NCBI RefSeq assembly: GCF_002916655.1
Contig: NZ_PPSM01000010.1
Location: 1-64,000 of the forward strand
Source of the DNA: Novosphingobium sp. HII-3
GTDB lineage: Bacteria; Pseudomonadota; Alphaproteobacteria; Sphingomonadales; Sphingomonadaceae
Length of the DNA stretch: 64,000 bases
Reading direction: 5' to 3'
A program made the translations under genes and the position numbers. Below, one piece after another: positions 28,001-36,910 of this stretch. Under the pieces are notes generated by a model. That model was not told where the DNA came from and searched no databases. It worked only from the letters and a program-made list of their open reading frames with translations. Position 1 is the first letter of the stretch; each line of letters opens with the position of its first letter.

Positions 28001-28247
28001 TGCGGATCACTTGTTCCGAAGGGCTGATTCGCACGATCTCGTAGCGGGCGGGCAGTCCAAGCGCCTCAAGTTCGCCACCGATCAGGTTGTTTGCGATGTC
28101 CTCCCGCGCGAGCCACGTCGCTCCGAGCGCGGCGACCAGCAAGCCTCCGACCACAAGCGCCGGTGTGCGCCAGCGCCGTCTGCGCGACGGAGCTTGCGGA
28201 CTTTCCATCCAATCACTGGCGGGGAACTGGTCGTGATCCTGCGACAT
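25017..28247 (-). CDS. YdbH-type AsmA-like intermembrane protein
   Basis: About 1076 residues: an N-terminal anchor (about 30-48 after a basic RRRRWR) and a very long series of beta-strand repeats. The C-terminal YdbH domain includes [23 protein letters not shown] and [18 protein letters not shown]. YdbH, TamB and YhdP are partly redundant bridges for phospholipids to the outer membrane in E. coli. The gene is first of ydbH-ynbE-ydbL. Start uncertain: ATG 28247, with GTG 28259 four codons earlier. It is divergent from radC. Confidence 0.9.
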   Translation of the reverse strand: [1076 protein letters not shown]

Positions 28248-28300
28248 CCGATCGTTCACTTGCGCCCGGTGCGCGAGAAAGGCAATTGTTTGTACGCAGC

Positions 28301-29038
28301 ATGACCGGACAACCGCCCCTCTTTGACGACAGCCTCGCGCCTGCGACGGCAGAGCCCGACGATGCCGGGAACGATCCGAGCGGCCATCGGGAAAGGCTGC
28401 GCAAGCGATTGCTCAATGGTGGGGCGGAAGCGCTGGCTGACCATGAGGTCATTGAACTCCTTCTGATGCAGGCCGTCCGGCGGCGAGACATGAAACCCCT
28501 GGCACGAACTTTGATCCAGCGGTTCGGTTCACTGGCCGGTGTGCTTCAGGCTGACCCGCGGACACTGGCCGGTCATCCCGGGATGGGCGAGGCCACGACT
28601 GCCGCCCTTCGCGTGGTGACGGTGGCCGCCACTCGAATGGCACGACAGAAAGTGCGCGAAGCGCCCGTGCTAAGTTCCTGGAATGCCTTGATCGACTATC
28701 TGACGATCGACATGGCCCATCTTACCGTCGAGCGTGTCCGGGTTCTTTATCTGAACACCCGCAACATGCTCATCCTCGACGATCTGGTCGGCGAAGGGTC
28801 CATAGACGAAGCTGCCATTCACCCGCGGGAGGTGATCCGGCGCGCCCTCGACCTCGGCGCCACGGCCGTGATCCTGGTGCACAACCATCCATCCGGCTCG
28901 CCGCAGCCCAGCCGCGCGGACATCGACATCACCAACCGCATAGCCGAAGCAGGCCGCCTGCTTGGCGTCACTGTGCACGATCATGTCATCATCGGACGCG
29001 AAGGGCATGTCTCGCTGCGCGCGAAGGGACTGATCTGA
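28301..29038 (+). CDS. RadC family protein (JAB metalloprotease fold)
   Basis: The 245 residues have a helix-hairpin-helix part (about 20-110) and a JAB/MPN domain with the zinc motif VHNHPSGSPQPSRADID and VHDHVIIG. Despite its name no repair role is settled; RadC proteins are frequent both in cores and on mobile elements. The ATG at 28301 is favoured over the upstream open frame. It is followed at 4 bp by the NRDE gene. Confidence 0.93.
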   Translation: MTGQPPLFDDSLAPATAEPDDAGNDPSGHRERLRKRLLNGGAEALADHEVIELLLMQAVRRRDMKPLARTLIQRFGSLAGVLQADPRTLAGHPGMGEATTAALRVVTVAATRMARQKVREAPVLSSWNALIDYLTIDMAHLTVERVRVLYLNTRNMLILDDLVGEGSIDEAAIHPREVIRRALDLGATAVILVHNHPSGSPQPSRADIDITNRIAEAGRLLGVTVHDHVIIGREGHVSLRAKGLI

Positions 29039-29041
29039 ACC

Positions 29042-29776
29042 ATGTGCGTGGCCGCCGTCGCCTGGGATGCCCATCCCGACTGGCTTCTCGTCTGCGCGGG
29101 AAACCGTGACGAATACCACGCCCGCCCTGCAGCGCCGCTGTCGCGCTGGCCCAACGGCATCATCGCAGGCACGGACCTCACCGGAGGCGGCACATGGCTT
29201 GGCGTGACCGGGACCGGGCGCATGACGCTGGTCACCAACTACCGCACGCCTGAAGGTGCGCAGCCGGGACGGCCCTCACGGGGCAGGCTTGTGACCGACC
29301 TGCTCTCCAACGGTCTGGCACATCAGGATCGCACCGGCGCGATGGCCGAGATGAATGCGTTCAACCTCATCCTCGTGGAAAAGGGACAGGCGCTGTTCGT
29401 GACCAACCATCCCGTGGTCGAGACGCGCCCCCTGATGCGCGGGATACATGGCCTGTCGAACGGCGGCTTCGATATTCCATGGCCCAAGACCTTGCTGGTG
29501 AACAGTGCGGTGGCCAGCTGGCTGGCCGCAGGCGACAGGGACACCGCCCCGCTCTTCGCGGCGCTGAGCGATGAGACCGTGCCGTCGCTCGCCACCCTCG
29601 AGCAGCCCGAAACCCGTTTCGCTCCCGTCTTCATCCGCGACAGTCTCTACGGCACTCGCTGCAGCACGGTCGTCGCCGTGAACCGCCAAGGGCATGGCAC
29701 GATCGAGGAGTGCCGGTTCGACAGCCAAGGCCATCCCTGCGGACAGACGCGAATCGCCTTCACATGGCCGGTCTAG
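29042..29776 (+). CDS. TANGO2/NRDE family protein
   Basis: The 244 residues begin MCVAAVAWDAHPDWLLVCAGNRDE, with the NRDE motif that names the family and a Cys2 like that of Ntn hydrolases. TANGO2 proteins have been linked to heme handling and lipid metabolism in eukaryotes; the bacterial role is open. It starts 4 bp after radC and is surely cotranscribed. Confidence 0.9.
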   Translation: MCVAAVAWDAHPDWLLVCAGNRDEYHARPAAPLSRWPNGIIAGTDLTGGGTWLGVTGTGRMTLVTNYRTPEGAQPGRPSRGRLVTDLLSNGLAHQDRTGAMAEMNAFNLILVEKGQALFVTNHPVVETRPLMRGIHGLSNGGFDIPWPKTLLVNSAVASWLAAGDRDTAPLFAALSDETVPSLATLEQPETRFAPVFIRDSLYGTRCSTVVAVNRQGHGTIEECRFDSQGHPCGQTRIAFTWPV

Positions 29777-29783
29777 GCCTGCA

Positions 29784-31538
29784 TCAGGCCGCGATGAGCT
29801 GGTTGCGGCCGCTGCGCTTTGCCTCGTAAAGCGCCTGGTCTGCTCGGTTGAGGAGTTCGACGCCGCTCTGCCCCGGCATCCGGTGAACAAGCCCGCAACT
29901 GATGCGAGCCTCCGCCAGCCCGCCGGTCGGCAGTTCGACCGGAGCCGCCGAAACGCTCTCCACGAGCCTCCGGCAGACATCGAGGGCGGCGGCCGCATCG
30001 AGCGAAAGGAGCAGCACCACGAATTCGTCGCCCCCTAGCCGGGCGACGAGATCGCCCGGGCGCAGCGCGTGCGAGAAGCGGCGCGCGAGCTCCACCAGCA
30101 CCGCGTCCCCGGCAAGGTGGCCAAGTTCGTCGTTCAGCACCTTGAAGCGATCCACGTCGATAAAGGCCACGCTGAGGGGACCATCGGTCGCCAGAGCGGT
30201 TTCGAAGCGGTGCAGGAAACCTGCGCGGTTCGGCAGCCCGGTGAGATAGTCCGTCTCCGCACGCCGCGCGAGCTCCCCTTCGCGAGCCTTGCGAGCGGAT
30301 ACGTCCATAAGGGTGGCCACGGAGCCGGAGATCGCGCCATCCTGGTCGTGCTCGACCCGGAAGATCGCCTCGACCCACCGGCCGCCCGGCCGTTCGATCT
30401 CAGTCGTCACCGCCTTGCGCCCGTCGGCATCCTCACGGCAGACCTGCAGGTGCGCGGCGAACAGCGGCTCGCCGAGGGACGGCGCCAGCTCGCCCATATG
30501 GCTCCCCAGAAGCCGCTCCACGCTTTCTCCCAGCAGCGCCGCCGCGTCGCCCACGGCGCGGGTGCATACCCCTTCCCTGTCGAAGCGCAGAAGCACGATC
30601 GCGGAGCGACCGGCCAGCAGCATAAGGGCGTGCTCGCTTTCACGAAAGCGCTCGATGAGATCCCGCCGCGCGGCAAGGGCGGCAGACACCGGCATCATCA
30701 GGGCCAGCACGATCGCCAGGAAAAACTGCAGGAAGGCGAGTTGCCCTCCCATGTCGCGTCCGGACAGACTGACAGGCCCACGCCCCGCCAACGTCGCCAG
30801 AACGCCGATGGTGGCGAGCAGGATCATGGCGACGCTGACACCGCGCCAGCCGGTACGGAACGCCACCAGCATCAGGGGCACCAGCGTCAGGAACAGCAGC
30901 GGATGGCTGTTCTGTGAAAAAACCGCAAGGCACACCACCAGCATGGTGCCATGAAGCAATGCTCCGTCGCGCCGTTCACTTCCGGTGGCCGTCCGCAGGC
31001 TCTCCAGATAGTCACCGCTGAAGAGGCGGTAGAAGAATGGCGTGAAGATCAGCAGGCCCAGCGAATCGACGGTGAACTTCGTCAGCAGGGATGCACCGAT
31101 GGGCGATCCCAGCGTCGCCATAGCGACGATAGCCTTGAGGAAGCCGCCACACGCCGGAGCGACGAAGCCGGCCGCGACGACAAACCGCACTACGGACTGG
31201 TCGCGGTGCAACAGCCTGCCCTGCGGATCCATGGCCCCGCGCAGGAGACTGGCCGCCACGAACGCCTCGATCATGTTGCTGATGCCAAAGGCGGTCGAAC
31301 TCAGGACGACGCCTCGAATCAGGATGCCCCCGGCCGTGATGCCGATGAACCCGGCCAACAGGAAACGCGGCCACTGACGGCGCGGGGCAATGAGGATTTG
31401 TGCCAGAACAACTGCGTTGACCGGCCAGACGGAGGCCAGATTCTCGTCAAAACTGAGGTACTTGATCATCGTTGCTGAGAGCACGAAGCAAAGCAGCGCC
31501 GTCAGCACGGGGCGTGCGATGATCCGAACTGCATGCAT
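29784..31538 (-). CDS. MASE1-PAS-GGDEF diguanylate cyclase
   Basis: A membrane sensor of about 584 residues. An N-terminal MASE1-like region with about eight helices (LSFDENLASVWPVNAVVLAQ is typical) spans about 1-305. A PAS domain follows (about 320-435), then GGDEF with TDYLTGLPNR, RLGGDEFVVL near 497 and an intact inhibitory RxxD (RPGD) five residues before it. It should make c-di-GMP under product feedback. I use the ATG at 31538; a TTG at 31595 is less likely. Convergent with the NRDE gene, 7 bp apart. Confidence 0.9.
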   Translation of the reverse strand: MHAVRIIARPVLTALLCFVLSATMIKYLSFDENLASVWPVNAVVLAQILIAPRRQWPRFLLAGFIGITAGGILIRGVVLSSTAFGISNMIEAFVAASLLRGAMDPQGRLLHRDQSVVRFVVAAGFVAPACGGFLKAIVAMATLGSPIGASLLTKFTVDSLGLLIFTPFFYRLFSGDYLESLRTATGSERRDGALLHGTMLVVCLAVFSQNSHPLLFLTLVPLMLVAFRTGWRGVSVAMILLATIGVLATLAGRGPVSLSGRDMGGQLAFLQFFLAIVLALMMPVSAALAARRDLIERFRESEHALMLLAGRSAIVLLRFDREGVCTRAVGDAAALLGESVERLLGSHMGELAPSLGEPLFAAHLQVCREDADGRKAVTTEIERPGGRWVEAIFRVEHDQDGAISGSVATLMDVSARKAREGELARRAETDYLTGLPNRAGFLHRFETALATDGPLSVAFIDVDRFKVLNDELGHLAGDAVLVELARRFSHALRPGDLVARLGGDEFVVLLLSLDAAAALDVCRRLVESVSAAPVELPTGGLAEARISCGLVHRMPGQSGVELLNRADQALYEAKRSGRNQLIAA

Positions 31539-31813
31539 CTCTACGTCGCTCTCCAAAGCCGGGGCAGTCGAGCCCCGCCCGCTTTGCTTGTGCAAGCGAT
31601 TGAACGCTCAACAGTTAAAAAGTCTACACGTTGCAACGGCAAAGCGCATCGGCAGTGACCCGGGGCCGGCATCGCCACAGCGTGCCGGTCCGGTTTTCCA
31701 CGCTCGTCCCTACCCTGCGCAGCTCCGTCCTGCGCCCTTGCCTTTCCGGCCCGCGCCGCCTAGCGGCCCCGTGAATTGGCCGAAATTACCTGCGTCAGCC
31801 CAAGGAGTCGAAC

Positions 31814-33124
31814 ATGGTCCCCCGCTACGCCCGCCCCGCGATGACCGCGATCTGGGAACCCGAAGCGCGTTATCGCATCTGGTTCGAGATCGAAGCGCAC
31901 GCCGCCGTGAAGATGGGGGAAATGGGCACGGTGCCCGCATCCGCCGGACAGGCCCTGTGGGACTGGTGGGCGACCAACCCGAAGATCGACGTCGCCGCGA
32001 TCGACGCGATCGAGGCCGTCACCAAGCACGATGTCATCGCCTTCCTTGACTGGGTCGCGCAGCAGGTCGGCCCCGAAGCACGTTTCATGCACCAGGGGAT
32101 GACCAGCTCCGACGTGCTGGACACCACGCTCAATGTCCAGCTCGCGAAGGCGGCCGACATCCTGCTGGAGGATCTCGACGCCCTCTTGGCAGCGATCAAG
32201 CGCCGCGCGGAAGAGCACAAGTACACGCCGACCATCGGCCGCAGCCACGGCATTCACGCCGAGCCGGTCACCTTCGGCCTGAAGCTCGCCGAAGCCTACG
32301 CCGAGTTCAGCCGCTGCAGAAAGCGCCTGGTTGCCGCGCGCGAAGAGATCGCCACTTGTGCGATTTCCGGCGCTGTGGGCACTTTCGCCAACGTAGACCC
32401 GGCGGTCGAGCAATACGTCGCCGACAAACTGGGGCTCGCTGTCGAGCCCGTCTCCACCCAGGTCATCCCACGTGACCGCCACGCGATGTTCTTCGCCGTG
32501 CTGGGTGTGATCGCCAGCTCGATCGAACGGCTCGCCGTCGAAGTGCGCCACCTGCAGCGCACCGAAGTCCTCGAAGCCGAAGAATACTTCTCGCCCGGCC
32601 AGAAGGGTTCGTCGGCGATGCCGCACAAGCGCAACCCCGTCCTCACTGAGAACCTCACCGGACTTGCCCGCGTGGTGCGTTCGGCGGTGGTGCCGGCGAT
32701 GGAGAATGTGGCGCTCTGGCATGAGCGCGACATCTCGCACTCGTCGGTGGAGCGGTTCATCGGCCCCGACGCGACGATCACTCTGGACTTTGCCCTCGGC
32801 CGCCTCACCGGCGTCATCGACAAGCTGCTCATCTACCCCGAGCGCATGCAGAAGAACCTGGATCGCATGGGCGGGCTCGTCCACTCGCAGCGCGTGCTGC
32901 TCGCGCTGACGCAGGCGGGCCTTACGCGCGATGAAAGCTACCGCCTCGTTCAGCGCAATGCGATGAAGGTGTGGGAATCAGACGGTCAGCTTTCGCTGCT
33001 CGAACTGCTCAAGGCGGACCCTGAAGTCGCCGCCGCGCTTCCGGCCGAAGTGATTGAGGAGAAGTTCAACCTCGACTACCACTTCAAGCACGTCGACACG
33101 ATCTTCGCGCGCGTCTTCGGCTGA
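31814..33124 (+). CDS. purB: Adenylosuccinate lyase
   Basis: PurB acts twice in purine synthesis, releasing fumarate from SAICAR and from adenylosuccinate. The 436 residues hold TSSDVLDT, RSHGIHAEP and the superfamily signature GSSAMPHKRNP with its mobile catalytic Ser. The short PurB form of about 435 residues is usual in alphaproteobacteria. ATG at 31814. The 217 bp before it, divergent from the cyclase gene, hold only the control regions. Confidence 0.96.
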   Translation: MVPRYARPAMTAIWEPEARYRIWFEIEAHAAVKMGEMGTVPASAGQALWDWWATNPKIDVAAIDAIEAVTKHDVIAFLDWVAQQVGPEARFMHQGMTSSDVLDTTLNVQLAKAADILLEDLDALLAAIKRRAEEHKYTPTIGRSHGIHAEPVTFGLKLAEAYAEFSRCRKRLVAAREEIATCAISGAVGTFANVDPAVEQYVADKLGLAVEPVSTQVIPRDRHAMFFAVLGVIASSIERLAVEVRHLQRTEVLEAEEYFSPGQKGSSAMPHKRNPVLTENLTGLARVVRSAVVPAMENVALWHERDISHSSVERFIGPDATITLDFALGRLTGVIDKLLIYPERMQKNLDRMGGLVHSQRVLLALTQAGLTRDESYRLVQRNAMKVWESDGQLSLLELLKADPEVAAALPAEVIEEKFNLDYHFKHVDTIFARVFG

Positions 33125-33318
33125 TATCACTGGCTCCTGTGACGGGACGGCGGGCATCGAACCGACGCTCCATCGCAGGAACGGCGGGGAACCACTCCTT
33201 GAACGAAAGGAGCGGCGTGCCTGGCGCACGCCCTCCTCTCCCCGTCGCGGGCGAGGGCTTCCCTTGCGGAATATTCAAGCCTAGCATCCCGTGAGACGGG
33301 CGGGAAACAGGAGGAACA

Positions 33319-33672
33319 ATGCAGGTGATACGCACAATCGCGTGGATCGTGCTCACGGCCTTGTTGGTTGCTTTCATCGCGATGAACTGGACCAAAGTGC
33401 CGGTGAACTTCTGGCCGATGCAGGATGGAAACTACATCCACTTCGAATGGCCCGTGGGAGTGCTTGCCCTGCTTTTCTTCGGGCTGGGCATGCTGCCGGT
33501 GTGGCTTTACCTGCGCGCCGTGCGCTGGAAGCTGAACCGCCGCATCGCCAGCCTCGAAAATTCCTTGCGGGCGACTTCGGCACCTTCCCTGACCAGCAGC
33601 CAGGCCGTATCCGCAGCGCCGCTCGAAGCGGCACCCATCGCAGAATCATCGTCGGAACCCGAGAAACCATGA
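33319..33672 (+). CDS. LapA domain (DUF1049) membrane protein
   Basis: The 117 residues have two membrane helices (about 4-24 and 45-66) around NWTKVPVNFWP, and a cytoplasmic part with a short coiled helix (RRIASLENSLRA) and an Ala/Ser/Pro tail. LapA partners LapB in controlling LPS synthesis in E. coli, but here no LapB is adjacent. GGAGG lies right before the ATG. It overlaps pyrF by ATGA. Confidence 0.85.
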   Translation: MQVIRTIAWIVLTALLVAFIAMNWTKVPVNFWPMQDGNYIHFEWPVGVLALLFFGLGMLPVWLYLRAVRWKLNRRIASLENSLRATSAPSLTSSQAVSAAPLEAAPIAESSSEPEKP

Positions 33673-34346
33673 ACCACAATCCCGTCTATCTCGCCCTCGA
33701 CCTTCCCCGCCTGGACGCCGCCGAGGCTCTGGCGCGAAAGGTTGCGGGCCATATCGGCGGGATCAAGCTGGGATTGGAGTTCTTCTGCGCCCACGGGCAC
33801 CATGGCGTGCATGAACTCCACAAGGTCGGGCTGCCGATCTTCCTCGACCTCAAGCTCCATGACATACCGAACACGGTAGCGGGTGCGATGCAGGCAATCC
33901 ACGTGCTTCGCCCGTCGATTGTCACTGTCCATGCCGCCGGCGGGCGAGCGATGATGGAAGATGCCAAGGCCGCTGCCGGGGAAAACTGCAAGGTCGTCGC
34001 AGTGACCGTTCTCACCAGCCTCGACGGCGAGGATCTCAGCGCCATCGGCGTCGATGCCAATCCTTACGATCAGGCGCTGCGCCTTGCCGACCTCGCGCAC
34101 TCGGCAGGGCTGGACGGCATCGTCTGCTCCGGCCACGAAGTCGAGGCGGTCCACAAGCAGTGGAAGAACGGGTATTTCGTCGTCCCCGGCCTTCGCCCCT
34201 CGGACGGCAAGTCGGGCGACCAGAAGCGCACTGTCACGCCGCGTCAGGCCCGGGATGCCGGGGCAAGCGTTCTGGTGATCGGACGGCCGATCAGCCGCGC
34301 GGAAGATCCGCTCGCCGCCGCCCGCGCCATCGAAGCGACACTCTGA
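33669..34346 (+). CDS. pyrF: Orotidine-5'-phosphate decarboxylase
   Basis: PyrF makes UMP. The 225 residues include the catalytic row D60-x-K62-x2-D65 (FLDLKLHDIPNT), a phosphate-gripper end (VPGLRPSDGKSGDQKR) and GRPISRAEDP. The ATG at 33669 overlaps the lapA-like stop, so the two are coupled; this lapA-pyrF-trpF order recurs in alphaproteobacteria. Confidence 0.96.
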   Translation: MNHNPVYLALDLPRLDAAEALARKVAGHIGGIKLGLEFFCAHGHHGVHELHKVGLPIFLDLKLHDIPNTVAGAMQAIHVLRPSIVTVHAAGGRAMMEDAKAAAGENCKVVAVTVLTSLDGEDLSAIGVDANPYDQALRLADLAHSAGLDGIVCSGHEVEAVHKQWKNGYFVVPGLRPSDGKSGDQKRTVTPRQARDAGASVLVIGRPISRAEDPLAAARAIEATL

Positions 34347-34475
34347 GAGAATAGCCGACGGATGCCTTCCGGGGCGTTCGTCGCACCGGCGCCACGCCAC
34401 GCCGTTCACACGGCGGCAACCCGCGCGCGTCCAGACCGTTGCTCCCCTGGTCCAACTTCGGGAGAGCACTTTCTT

Positions 34476-35237
34476 ATGACACGCCTGAGCCTGCTTGCCG
34501 CCACTGCCCTCGGAATGCTCGCGGCGGCATCCGCCCCCGCGCTCGCGCAGCAAGGCCCCGTGCCCTCCATCACGGCAGGCCACACCCTGCTCACCATCAA
34601 TGCCAAGGGGTCTTCCACCCGCGAACCGGACCTTGCGAGCTACAACGCCGGCGTAACGACGCAGGGCTCCACCGCCAGCGCGGCGCTGACGGCCAATTCG
34701 GAGCAGATGACGAAGGTGATGGCCGCTTTGAAGCGCGCAGGCATCGCGGACAAGGACGTGCAGACGAGCAACCTCAACGTCAGCCCGATCTACGCCCAGC
34801 CCAAGCGCCTGCCCGACGGTTCGTACGAGGACAACGGCCAGCAGCGGATCGTTGGGTATCAGGCGAACAATTCGGTCACGGTTCGCCAGCGCAAGCTCGG
34901 CGACATGGGCAAGGTGATCGATGCGCTTGTCACGGCGGGCGCCAACCAGGTGAACGGGCCCGACTTCATGCTGTCCGAGCCAGAGGCGGCCATGGACGAG
35001 GCACGCATGGAAGCCATGAAGGTCGCCCGCAGCCGCGCGGAGCTTTACGCCCGGGCGGCGGGCCTGCGCGTGGCTCGAATCGTCTCGGTCAGCGAAAACG
35101 GCGGCTATGCGCCCCAACCTGTCATGTACGTTCGCAAGGAAGCACGGGATTCGATGGCCTCTGCGCCCGCACCGGTCGCGGCGGGAGAGCTGGAAATGAC
35201 GGTCAACGTCAACGTGCAGTTTGAACTGGCGCCCTGA
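34476..35237 (+). CDS. SIMPL domain (DUF541) periplasmic protein
   Basis: The 253 residues have a signal peptide (MTRLSLLAATALGMLAAASA, then PALA) and one SIMPL domain with ITAGHTLLTINAKGSS, SNLNVSPIY and the end ELEMTVNVNVQF. The family forms periplasmic oligomers of unclear function. The ATG at 34476 gives the signal peptide. It separates pyrF from trpF. Confidence 0.9.
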   Translation: MTRLSLLAATALGMLAAASAPALAQQGPVPSITAGHTLLTINAKGSSTREPDLASYNAGVTTQGSTASAALTANSEQMTKVMAALKRAGIADKDVQTSNLNVSPIYAQPKRLPDGSYEDNGQQRIVGYQANNSVTVRQRKLGDMGKVIDALVTAGANQVNGPDFMLSEPEAAMDEARMEAMKVARSRAELYARAAGLRVARIVSVSENGGYAPQPVMYVRKEARDSMASAPAPVAAGELEMTVNVNVQFELAP

Positions 35238-35421
35238 GCATTCCTCCGCAGGAGCCGAAGTGAGCAACCGGTGGGCACGCGCCGGCCGGTTGCCGACCCC
35301 TGCGAATTCCCTGCGCGGCCGATCACGTCTCGCCATTGCCGGAGCCGTCAGGGGCATTAGATAGCGCCTTGTCGATTCTCCCCGGGCCCGCACCTGCGCG
35401 GGTCGAAGCTTGAGCGAGACC

Positions 35422-36066
35422 ATGCCAACAGCGGCCATCAAGATCTGCGGCATCAGCACCGGCGATTCGCTGGATGCGGCTATTCGCGCCCGCGCCGATC
35501 ATGCCGGCTTCGTCTTCTTTCCCAAGAGCCCGCGCGCCGTCACCCCGGCCGAGGCGATGGGGCTTTCCGCCCGGGCCGAGGGCCGCATCGGCCGTGTGGG
35601 TCTCTTCGTGGACGCGGACGATACCCTGATCGGGGAGGCCGTCGGTGCCGCCCGTCTGGATGCGCTGCAGCTTCACGGGAGCGAGACACCAGAGCGCGCC
35701 GCGCAGTTGCGGTCGCGCTTTGGAATACCTGTCTGGAAGGCTCTTTCCGTCGCCAGCGCGCAGGACGTCTCGAAGGCGGCAGGCTATGCGGGCGCGGTTG
35801 ATCTTGTGCTGTTCGATGCGAAGACGCCGGGCGGCGCCCTGCCAGGTGGAATGGGCCTGAGCTTCGACTGGGATCTGGTCGCGCACTGGAAGGGGCCGGT
35901 CGCCTGGGGCCTCGCAGGCGGCCTTGCGCCGAACAACGTCGCCGAAGCCGTGCGTCTCACAGGCACGCCGCTGGTGGATACGTCCTCGGGCGTGGAAAGC
36001 GCCCCGGGCATCAAGGATGCAGGACGGATCGCGGCCTTCTGTTCGGCCGTGCGCTCGGCGGCGTGA
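35422..36066 (+). CDS. trpF: Phosphoribosylanthranilate isomerase
   Basis: TrpF catalyses the Amadori step of tryptophan synthesis. The 214 residues show the catalytic Cys in IKICGIS, LQLHGSET and the phosphate loop WGLAGGLAPNNV. I chose the ATG at 35422; a TTG four codons earlier is possible. It is split from trpBA by a gene on the other strand, and a hairpin follows. Confidence 0.95.
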   Translation: MPTAAIKICGISTGDSLDAAIRARADHAGFVFFPKSPRAVTPAEAMGLSARAEGRIGRVGLFVDADDTLIGEAVGAARLDALQLHGSETPERAAQLRSRFGIPVWKALSVASAQDVSKAAGYAGAVDLVLFDAKTPGGALPGGMGLSFDWDLVAHWKGPVAWGLAGGLAPNNVAEAVRLTGTPLVDTSSGVESAPGIKDAGRIAAFCSAVRSAA

Positions 36067-36086
36067 AGAAGCTGGCCGCATGAAGA

Positions 36087-36112
36087 AAGGGCGGCCCTTT
36101 CGGACCGCCCTT
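36087..36112. terminator. Hairpin between trpF and the convergent outer-membrane gene
   Basis: An eight-pair stem, AAGGGCGG with CCGCCCTT around a ten-nt loop. The + side is followed by CCTGG, a poor tail; the minus side is followed by TTCTTC, somewhat better. It probably serves both convergent genes. Confidence 0.55.
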
Positions 36113-36152
36113 CCTGGCTTACACTGCTTTCGCAGCGATCAGATCTGAAGGA

Positions 36153-36620
36153 TCAGAACTTGACGCCCACGCCCACGAGGCCACGGTCGGCGTCGGGAGT
36201 GTTGTCGCCGATCAGCAGGTGCTGGTATTCAGCCTTCAGGTAGTAGCGGGTGCCGATGTCCTGCTGAACGCCGCCGCCAACGCCAACGGCGCTGTTGCAG
36301 TACTTGCAGTTCTTCGACTGCCAGTCTGCCAGGGCATAGACCTTAGTGCCCGGAGCAGCGACGACACCGATGCGGCCGCCCACGCCCCACGAAACGCGGG
36401 TGTCGTCCGTCAGGATCTTGTCAGCCGAACCCTGGATGCCGATGAAGGCGGTCTCGCCGAGGTCGTAGTCGTAGCCCGCTGCGACGCCGAGCGTTGCTTC
36501 GCTGTTGCTGCCGTCCCAGATCACGCCGCCGCGTGCTTCGACGCGCGCTTCATTAGCCAGGGCGGGGGTGGCAGCAGCCACGGCAACAACCGCAGCGAGC
36601 GAAACAAGTGCAATACGCAT
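36153..36620 (-). CDS. Opacity-type small outer-membrane beta-barrel protein
   Basis: The 155 residues have a signal peptide (about 1-22, ending PALA) and alternating amphipathic strands ending in GLVGVGVKF, whose terminal Phe is the BAM signal. The length fits an eight-stranded barrel. An odd pair of cysteines (NCKYC) lies in the middle, probably in a surface or turn loop. It is read against the trp genes, between trpF and trpB. Confidence 0.82.
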   Translation of the reverse strand: MRIALVSLAAVVAVAAATPALANEARVEARGGVIWDGSNSEATLGVAAGYDYDLGETAFIGIQGSADKILTDDTRVSWGVGGRIGVVAAPGTKVYALADWQSKNCKYCNSAVGVGGGVQQDIGTRYYLKAEYQHLLIGDNTPDADRGLVGVGVKF

Positions 36621-36910
36621 ATTATGTACTCCAATAATCTCCCGGCCCTCACCGGGAGGCGGCCCGCTGAGCCTTGTTTCCTTGCGGCCAGATGAACGGA
36701 AATTTCTTCAAACCGGCATAAGTGGCCGAAAAGCCCGGTTCCCGGGTACAATGTTGCTTTTACAGCAGATTGCTTGCGTTTTTCGCACTTGAAGCGGGTA
36801 CCGAGCGTGCCCACGCGAGCCTGTGCAGACGCCGCGTATGCCCCGGTGCTTTGCTGCCTCGCCTTCATGCCGTCTGGACAAGATTACGGCCCTCTGCCAT
36901 CGCCCGGCGC

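Noticed and set aside
35264..35293. Hairpin GCAACCGG/CCGGTTGC after the SIMPL gene
   Set aside because: Good stem but a 14-nt loop and no T-run; I do not call it a terminator.
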